11,880 nt of DNA from DASYVD01 sp050693035. Its GTDB lineage: Bacteria > Actinomycetota > UBA4738 > CALAEC01. The notes under the pieces were generated by a model. The model was given only the letters and a program-made list of their open reading frames with translations. It was not told where the DNA came from and did not search any database. The position numbers and the translations under genes were made by a program. The DNA lies in NCBI GenBank assembly GCA_050693035.1, contig JBOGWB010000027.1, forward strand, positions 1 to 11,880. The letters are read 5' to 3'. Below are positions 7,116 to 11,880 of the stretch, in pieces (position 1 is the stretch's first letter; every line of letters begins with the position of its first letter).

Positions 7116-7567
7116 GGCGTGACCTCGAGACGGAAGAGCAGCAGTCCGGCGTCCTCCAGCTCCACCTCGAAGATGCCCGTCACATCGGCGCGAAACCGGA
7201 CCCGAGCCCGGCGTTCCGGACTCACGTCTGCCAGCAGGTCATAGCCGTGAACGTGCACGTGGTCGGCTGAGTCGGACTGGACCTCGATCTCCACCCGCTG
7301 TCCGGCGTCGACCCGAACCCGGCCCGAGCCCGGCCTCCGCTGGCCTTCGACCTCGAGCTCGATCCGGCCCTCCTCCACCTCGACCTCGATCTCGAGCGCG
7401 TCGGCACCGGGCGTCGCGGTCGGGGTGGGAGTGGGAGTGCCCGGGGTCGTGGCGGTCGATGTCGGACTCGGCGACGCCGTGGGCTCCGGCGCGGCCTCAG
7501 GGCGCAGCACGACGAACAACGTGCCCAGGGCGGCCAGGCCCAGCACGACGATGATCCATCTGCTCAC
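7112..7567 (-). CDS. Membrane-anchored cupredoxin-like protein with an HVHVHG motif
   Basis: A 151-residue protein. An N-terminal hydrophobic helix (residues 4-21) has no clear cleavage site and probably anchors it. Next is a Pro/Thr/Ser/Ala linker (about 24-54), then a beta-rich domain (about 57-151) with HVHVHGYD (His103, 105, 107) and the ending VTGIFEVELEDAG. This pattern resembles cupredoxin-fold domains found beside related membrane proteins. There is no cysteine at all, so a classical type I blue-copper site is impossible; the related EVELHE-type histidine near the end is replaced by Glu-Asp. The GTG at 7567 is chosen because AAGGAG (complement of 7576-7581) lies 8 nt upstream and the membrane helix starts just after; the open frame upstream of it has no protein-like content. 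Its stop overlaps the next start by 4 nt. Confidence 0.82.
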   Translation of the reverse strand: MSRWIIVVLGLAALGTLFVVLRPEAAPEPTASPSPTSTATTPGTPTPTPTATPGADALEIEVEVEEGRIELEVEGQRRPGSGRVRVDAGQRVEIEVQSDSADHVHVHGYDLLADVSPERRARVRFRADVTGIFEVELEDAGLLLFRLEVTP

Positions 7568-7596
7568 GATCGGTTCTCCTTCCGCTCGGGGTGGTG

Positions 7597-8148
7597 CTAG
7601 CCGACCAGCGGGAGGGGAGGGGCGCGGCGCCTGACGGCGTCGAGAAAGGCGGGACGGGCGGGGACGTCCGTCCGAGGAGTGGGGGATGTGAAGAACCCGG
7701 GCGCCCGGAGACGGGGGACCGGGCGTGTCCCGTTGAGGACTCGAGCCGTCTGTTGCGCTCCCCGGGTCAGGAGCGCCAGGCCGCCCGCGGTGGCGACTTG
7801 GAGCACCAAGCCCAGGAGGACGGCGGGGTCGGCCATGGCCGCCTCGGGATCGAAGCTTCGCTCGGCGAGCTCGACGAACGAGAACATCACCAACTGGAGC
7901 GGGAGCAGCCGGACCGCGAGGCCTCCGACTCGCGTGAGCGGGCCGCTCGTCCGAAGGGCCGCGACGGCAACGGCCGCGGCTCCAGCGGTCCCCGCGACCA
8001 CCAACACGATGTCGAACGACCCATGACCGGTCGACTGGAGCCACGCCGCTCGCTCCGCGGCGACGGGATGGCTGAGGGCGTACCCGAGGACATGCCCGGT
8101 GACGGCTCCCGCCCACGCCAGGGCCATGACCGCTGCGAGCCGGTTCAT
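7597..8148 (-). CDS. Small four-helix membrane protein of unknown function
   Basis: A 183-residue protein, not recognised. Four hydrophobic segments are visible at about residues 5-25, 46-66, 80-94 and 108-127, followed by a hydrophilic Pro/Arg-rich tail of about 55 residues ending RRRAPPLPLVG. Histidines at 19 (in helix 1), 27 and 42 lie near one membrane face. The ATG at 8148 is preferred: the GTG nine bases earlier falls within the GAGGTGAGAGG ribosome-binding stretch just upstream. It is the first gene of the minus-strand cassette, 29 nt before the cupredoxin-like gene, so it probably acts with the other envelope proteins. Metal transport or assembly is possible but unproven. Confidence 0.8.
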   Translation of the reverse strand: MNRLAAVMALAWAGAVTGHVLGYALSHPVAAERAAWLQSTGHGSFDIVLVVAGTAGAAAVAVAALRTSGPLTRVGGLAVRLLPLQLVMFSFVELAERSFDPEAAMADPAVLLGLVLQVATAGGLALLTRGAQQTARVLNGTRPVPRLRAPGFFTSPTPRTDVPARPAFLDAVRRRAPPLPLVG

Positions 8149-8325
8149 GCCTCTCACCTCGCCAGCGTATCGCGGAATCGGAGACCGCTTCGGCGCGCGG
8201 GAGAGGCGGTTTCGCTGCGCGCGTGACCAGCGGGGATCCGTCCGGCTTGCGCCGCCCGCACCAACCGCGATAGACCAAATCTAGGTTCTGGCCTGGCTGG
8301 ACCGTCGAGCCGAAGGGGGTTTGCC
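8149..8325. promoter_or_regulatory. Divergent intergenic region, expected to hold promoters for both flanking units
   Basis: This 177-bp stretch separates the minus-strand cassette from the plus-strand peptidase gene. Promoters for both are expected here by arrangement. The only locally AT-richer spot is GATAGACCAAATCTAGG near 8269-8285. A weak candidate for the peptidase is TTGCGC (8247-8252) and TAGACC (8271-8276) with an 18-nt spacer; the match to the consensus is poor. No clear operator was identified. AAGGGGG at 8313-8319 is the ribosome binding site of the peptidase gene. Confidence 0.45.
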
Positions 8326-11300
8326 ATGCGACCCAGGCGCACCTCTCTGCTGGTTGTCCTGTTCGTTCTGTTCTCTCTGGTGGGAGTGAGCACCGGTGCT
8401 TCCGGCGCGCCCCGAGAAACCAAGAGCGGGGGGCTGGAGATGTACCGGGCCACCGTGGATGCGGCCACATTCCAGGAGCTGACCGAAGGTGGCTACGACA
8501 TCGCGTCCGTCCGGCCGACGCGGAAGGGGATCAGGGTGTCCCTCGTCCTGTCGAGGGACGAGCGGAACCAGCTCCGCAGGGAGGGAGTCAAGCTCCGGGT
8601 GTGGCGCGACAGGAGGGGTCGCACGCAGACCCGGCTGGCGACCATCCAGCAGGCCGGCGGGTATGAGGTGTTTCGGCCTTACGACGGGCCGGGCGGCATC
8701 GAGGCGGAGATCCGTCGGGTCGCCCGGCGCTACCCGCAGATCGCCCAGCTTCACGTGTTGGGCCAGTCGCGCCAGGGGCGGGACATCCTGGCCATCCGGA
8801 TGACCCAGGGCGTGCGCGACGTCCCCCTCCAAACGCGTCCGGCGATCCTCTATCAGGGGACCACCCATGCTCGGGAGTGGATTAGCACTGAGGTGGCTCG
8901 CCGGCTGATGTGGTGGTACATCGACGGGTTCCCCAGGAACAAGACGGTCCACAACATCCTGAAGACCACGGAGCTGTGGTTCGTGGTGGTGGAGAACCCG
9001 GACGGCTACCAGTACACCTTCGACGAGGAGCGTCTGTGGCGGAAGAATCTCTTCGATGCGGACGATGACGGCCAGCCCGAGGGCGTAGACCTGAACCGGA
9101 ACTATCCGGAGCACTGGAACTATGACGAGGAGGGGTCCAGCTCCCAATTCTCCAGCGAGACGTACCGGGGTACCGCCCCGGCTTCCGAGCCGGAGACCCA
9201 GGCAAACATCGCCCTGTTCGACATGGCGGACCTCAAGTTCGCCATCAGCTACCACTCCTTCGGGAACCTGCTCCTGTACACGCAGGGGTGGCAGTACAAC
9301 ACCCCGAGCGCCGACGATCCCATCTACGTCGCGCTGAGCGGCACCGACGACGACCCCGCCATCGAGGGGTACGACCCCGGGGTGGGGGCCGACCTCTACA
9401 TCACCAACGGTGAGTTCACGGACTGGGCCCACGGGGTGCGGGGAGTCCTGGCGTGGACGCCCGAGCTGGAATCCCACGGCCAAGGCTTCGTGTTCCCCGA
9501 CGACGAGGAGCTGGTCCAGGAGGAGTTCGAGCGGAACCTCGACTTCGCGCTGAACGTGGCCCGGTCGGCTCACGACCCTGATGATCCCGTATCGCATGCG
9601 GGAATCGACACGCAGGACTTCTACCTGAACGTTGCGGAGATCGATCCCTGGAAGACCAACCACCCGTCGTCCGACCTGGCTGTGGACGTCTCCTACGCCG
9701 GCGGCGGGAGCCAGCCGGTGGAGGTGCTGGCCAAGAAGGCGCTCGGTCCGGTCATGCTGAACTTCGAGATCAACGGTGTGGCGGGAGTGCCTCTTCCGAC
9801 GGCGGAATCTGCGGACGGTGAGCGGTTCGGCGGGAACAACGCCTACAATGCCTACTATCTCTACCTCCGTGGGGAGATCCCCGGCCTCTCCGTCGGCGAC
9901 GACGTGGAGTACTGGTTCACGGCCGGCGCCAGCAGCAGCTCCCACGCCACGTTCGAGGTGGTGGAGGACGCCGACGCCGACGTGCTGGTCGTGGCGGCCG
10001 AGGACTACACGGGCGCGTCACCTCCGCAGGATCCGAACGGTCCTCACTACCTCTCCTTCTACGAGGACGCTCTCAACGCTAACGGCACGGCCTTCGACGT
10101 GTACGACGTGGATGAGATGGGCCGCCAGGCTCCCGACCACCTCGGGGTGCTCTCCCACTACGACGCTGTCATCTGGTACACGGGCGACGACGTAGTGACG
10201 CGAGAGCCGGGTTGGACGCCGGGGAACGTGTCCCGGCTCGCGGTGGACCTGACGCTCGAGATGCGGGCGTACCTCAACGCGGGTGGGAAGCTCCTCCACA
10301 CGGGCCAGTTCGCCGGAGCCATCGAGAACGGGGTCGGCGGAGGCCAGTTCTACGACCCCGTGGCCAACGAACAGTGCGTGGTCCGCGGAGCCATCGTCCT
10401 CGACCGCTGCCTCCTGTGGGCGGACAAGAACGACTTCATCCAGTACTACTTGGGAGCGTTCATCTACAACTCGGATGGAGGCACCGATCCCGAGACGGGT
10501 GAGCCGTTCCCCGTCGAGGGTGTCAGCGACCCGTATGAGGGGATGGGCTGGGAGTTCAATGGTGCGGACAGCGCCCAGAATCAGGGGCACACGGCATCCT
10601 TCCTGACGACCAGCAGCATCCTGAAGCCCGACGACTACCCGCAGTTCACCAGCCACGCCCCTGCGGTGTGGGCGACGGCAGCCGCAGGTGGGTTCGAGCC
10701 GTTCGACGGCGACTTCTACATGTACTCGCAGCGAGGAGACGTGTCGTTCAAGCGGCTGATGCGGACCATCGACCTGACGGGGGTCGCGGCGGCGGACAAC
10801 CCGACGCTTACGTTCCGGTTCTCCTACGAGACGGAAGTCGATTGGGACTTCGTGTTCGTCGAGGGCCACACGGTCGGGCAGGACGACTGGACCACCCTCC
10901 CGGACGCGAACGGGCACACCGGCGGGGACACCGGCGAGAGCTGCCCGGCCGGTTGGTTCGAGCTGCATCCGTGGCTAGAGCGCTACCAGGGCTCCGACTG
11001 CTCCGGATCCAACCCGGACACCGGCGGTGAGTGGAACGCCCATTCGGGCCGCTCGGCCGGCTGGGAGGAGTGGGAGATCGACCTGTCCGGCTACGCGGGT
11101 CAGCAGACAGAGGTCTCCATCTCCTACGCCAGCGACTGGGCGGTCCAGGGACTGGGAGCCTTCGTGGACCAAGTCGAGGTGACTGCCGGAGGTGAGACCC
11201 TCCACGCCACTTCGTTCGAGACCGAAGACCTGGACGGTTGGACGGCCCCAGGCTCGCCTGAGGGCAGCGCCGACAACCCCAACGACTGGATCCGGACCGA

Positions 11301-11439
11301 GTCGGTCGGCTTCGAGGAGGGAGCCGTCGTCGCCACCGAGGACACCCTGTACTTCGGGTTCGGCTTCGAGGGCATCACCGACGAGGACCAGAGGGCCGCG
11401 GTCATGGAGCAGACCACCGGCTACCTGCTGGGCGGCTAG
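8326..11439 (+). CDS. Secreted M14 zinc carboxypeptidase with immune inhibitor A-like C-terminal domains
   Basis: A 1037-residue extracellular metallopeptidase that should remove C-terminal residues from peptides. Residues 1-28 are a signal peptide (MRPRRTSLLVVLFVLFSLVG, then Ala-rich). Residues about 30-110 look like a propeptide-type N-terminal domain. The M14 domain spans about 115-410: zinc ligands His181 and Glu184 in HAREW, NPDGY (224-228), DLNRNY (255-260) with substrate-binding Arg258, third zinc ligand His310 in SYHS, and catalytic Glu380 in WTPELE. All key residues are intact. A beta-rich linker follows. Residues about 552-750 resemble a Rossmann/ThuA-like domain (DVLVVAAEDYTGAS). 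Residues about 790-1000 are a jelly-roll of the M6/immune inhibitor A type (DFYMYSQRGDVSFKRL). Large actinobacterial M14 proteins share this layout. The ATG at 8326 has AAGGGGG 6 nt upstream. It is transcribed divergently from the membrane cassette, with a strong hairpin after it. Confidence 0.95.
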   Translation: MRPRRTSLLVVLFVLFSLVGVSTGASGAPRETKSGGLEMYRATVDAATFQELTEGGYDIASVRPTRKGIRVSLVLSRDERNQLRREGVKLRVWRDRRGRTQTRLATIQQAGGYEVFRPYDGPGGIEAEIRRVARRYPQIAQLHVLGQSRQGRDILAIRMTQGVRDVPLQTRPAILYQGTTHAREWISTEVARRLMWWYIDGFPRNKTVHNILKTTELWFVVVENPDGYQYTFDEERLWRKNLFDADDDGQPEGVDLNRNYPEHWNYDEEGSSSQFSSETYRGTAPASEPETQANIALFDMADLKFAISYHSFGNLLLYTQGWQYNTPSADDPIYVALSGTDDDPAIEGYDPGVGADLYITNGEFTDWAHGVRGVLAWTPELESHGQGFVFPDDEELVQEEFERNLDFALNVARSAHDPDDPVSHAGIDTQDFYLNVAEIDPWKTNHPSSDLAVDVSYAGGGSQPVEVLAKKALGPVMLNFEINGVAGVPLPTAESADGERFGGNNAYNAYYLYLRGEIPGLSVGDDVEYWFTAGASSSSHATFEVVEDADADVLVVAAEDYTGASPPQDPNGPHYLSFYEDALNANGTAFDVYDVDEMGRQAPDHLGVLSHYDAVIWYTGDDVVTREPGWTPGNVSRLAVDLTLEMRAYLNAGGKLLHTGQFAGAIENGVGGGQFYDPVANEQCVVRGAIVLDRCLLWADKNDFIQYYLGAFIYNSDGGTDPETGEPFPVEGVSDPYEGMGWEFNGADSAQNQGHTASFLTTSSILKPDDYPQFTSHAPAVWATAAAGGFEPFDGDFYMYSQRGDVSFKRLMRTIDLTGVAAADNPTLTFRFSYETEVDWDFVFVEGHTVGQDDWTTLPDANGHTGGDTGESCPAGWFELHPWLERYQGSDCSGSNPDTGGEWNAHSGRSAGWEEWEIDLSGYAGQQTEVSISYASDWAVQGLGAFVDQVEVTAGGETLHATSFETEDLDGWTAPGSPEGSADNPNDWIRTESVGFEEGAVVATEDTLYFGFGFEGITDEDQRAAVMEQTTGYLLGG

Positions 11440-11467
11440 TCCAGGCCCCGGAAAGGCGAAGGAAGAA

Positions 11468-11503
11468 GGAATCGGCCCCCGGAGTTTCCCGGGGGCCGAT
11501 TCC
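11468..11503. terminator. Hairpin terminator without a T-run after the peptidase gene
   Basis: A perfect 15-bp stem, GGAATCGGCCCCCGG (11468-11482) and CCGGGGGCCGATTCC (11489-11503), with loop AGTTTC, begins 28 nt after the stop codon. No T-run follows; stem-only terminators of this kind are common in high-GC actinobacteria. Being nearly symmetric, it could also stop transcription arriving from the right. Confidence 0.85.
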
Positions 11504-11880
11504 GTTCAGGGGGCTCGCCGTCCTACCTACCGGCCGCGCGGTCCCGCGAGGTTCTGAGCAGCCCCGGCGTACCGGACTCCCGGTCGGTCAGGTTCGCCGC
11601 ATCCGGCGCCCCCGGATCGCGGCCGTGCCGGTGAGCCTGGGCGAGGGGACACAACGCACGCATCGAACCTCCGGGGTCCCCGCCACAGCCGGAGTGGCGT
11701 GCCGTGCCTGCGACGACGCCACGTCCGGCCGGCGGATGCAGAGGGGGCGATCCAGCCCGCGACGCATGAGCAGTATGTAGCCGCTTCTGGGCTGGCGTGA
11801 CTACCGTCGAGATGCGGAGGCGGGGCTCCGCACATCGTCTGAGCCTTTCCGCGACACGGTGCGGAAGGGATCCACCAGGC
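11504..11880. other. Gene-free stretch with several hairpins at the window end
   Basis: No open frame here looks like a protein: the longest, on the minus strand, encodes a low-complexity Pro/Arg/Gly-rich string typical of an antisense artefact. No tRNA or rRNA pattern was found. Inverted repeats are present: ACCGG/CCGGT (11571-11584); GCCGCATCCGG pairing with CCGGAT-C-GCGGC (11596-11623, one bulged base); TGCGGAG/CTCCGCA (11813-11832); and CCTTTCCGC/GCGGAAGGG (11844-11869, one G-T pair). The stretch may be intergenic DNA, the leader of a gene beyond the window, or a small RNA gene. Confidence 0.4.

Noticed and set aside
7568..8470. Upstream in-frame extension of the cupredoxin-like gene on the minus strand.
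   Set aside because: It overlaps the four-helix membrane protein gene in another frame, has no protein-like content, and the GTG at 7567 has a well-placed AAGGAG and directly precedes the membrane helix.
8281..9945. A 554-codon open frame on the minus strand opposite the M14 peptidase gene.
   Set aside because: The plus-strand frame has a signal peptide and all M14 motifs. The antisense frame is open because of codon bias in high-GC DNA and shows no recognisable domain.
11655..11690. A GGTTCGATG string on the minus strand, like a tRNA T-loop.
   Set aside because: No matching acceptor, D or anticodon stems could be built around it.
11527..11835. A 102-codon minus-strand frame near the window end.
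   Set aside because: Low-complexity Pro/Arg/Gly/Ala content and no ribosome binding site that I could see; it looks like a shadow of non-coding GC-rich DNA.
11861..11880. GCGGAAGGGATCC, resembling the GGAA-tetraloop region of SRP RNA.
   Set aside because: The internal loop bases that flank the tetraloop in SRP RNA are missing, and GCGGAAGGG is better explained as one arm of a simple hairpin.

Overview
The window is high-GC bacterial DNA that looks like the chromosome of an actinomycetote. Pointers are the gene order atpF-H-A-G-D-C, the actinobacterial form of the ATP synthase alpha subunit (a GSAIGQHWMY segment and a C-terminal extension), and a secreted M14 peptidase of an architecture known from actinobacteria. 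I cannot name the genus. No mobile element, CRISPR array, rRNA or tRNA was found.

Layout: (1) 1-5492, + strand, is the distal part of an F1Fo ATP synthase operon: the 3' end of atpF (b), then atpH (delta), atpA (alpha), atpG (gamma), atpD (beta) and atpC (epsilon). atpB and atpE presumably lie upstream, outside the window. (2) 5498-8148, - strand, is a compact four-gene membrane/envelope cassette convergent with atpC. In transcription order it encodes a small four-helix membrane protein, a membrane-anchored cupredoxin-like protein with an HVHVHG motif, a large polytopic membrane protein of the type often labelled 'fenitrothion hydrolase', and a small TM plus zinc-ribbon protein. (3) 8149-8325 is the divergent intergenic region. 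(4) 8326-11439, + strand, encodes a 1037-residue secreted zinc carboxypeptidase (M14) with C-terminal immune-inhibitor-A-like domains, followed by a strong hairpin. (5) 11504-11880 has no convincing gene but several hairpins.

The ATP synthase genes make one machine; their unusual points are the extra tails on b (very basic) and alpha (acidic, Gly/Pro-rich), and an arginine in place of the alpha Walker A lysine. The minus-strand cassette is tightly packed (29-nt gap, 4-nt overlap, 1-nt gap), so its products probably work together at the cell envelope. Their histidines suggest a metal, possibly copper, but the sequence does not prove this. The peptidase is probably a separate transcription unit for extracellular peptide degradation.

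The least characterised part is the four-gene cassette. Nothing here is obviously a wholly new defence or mobile system.
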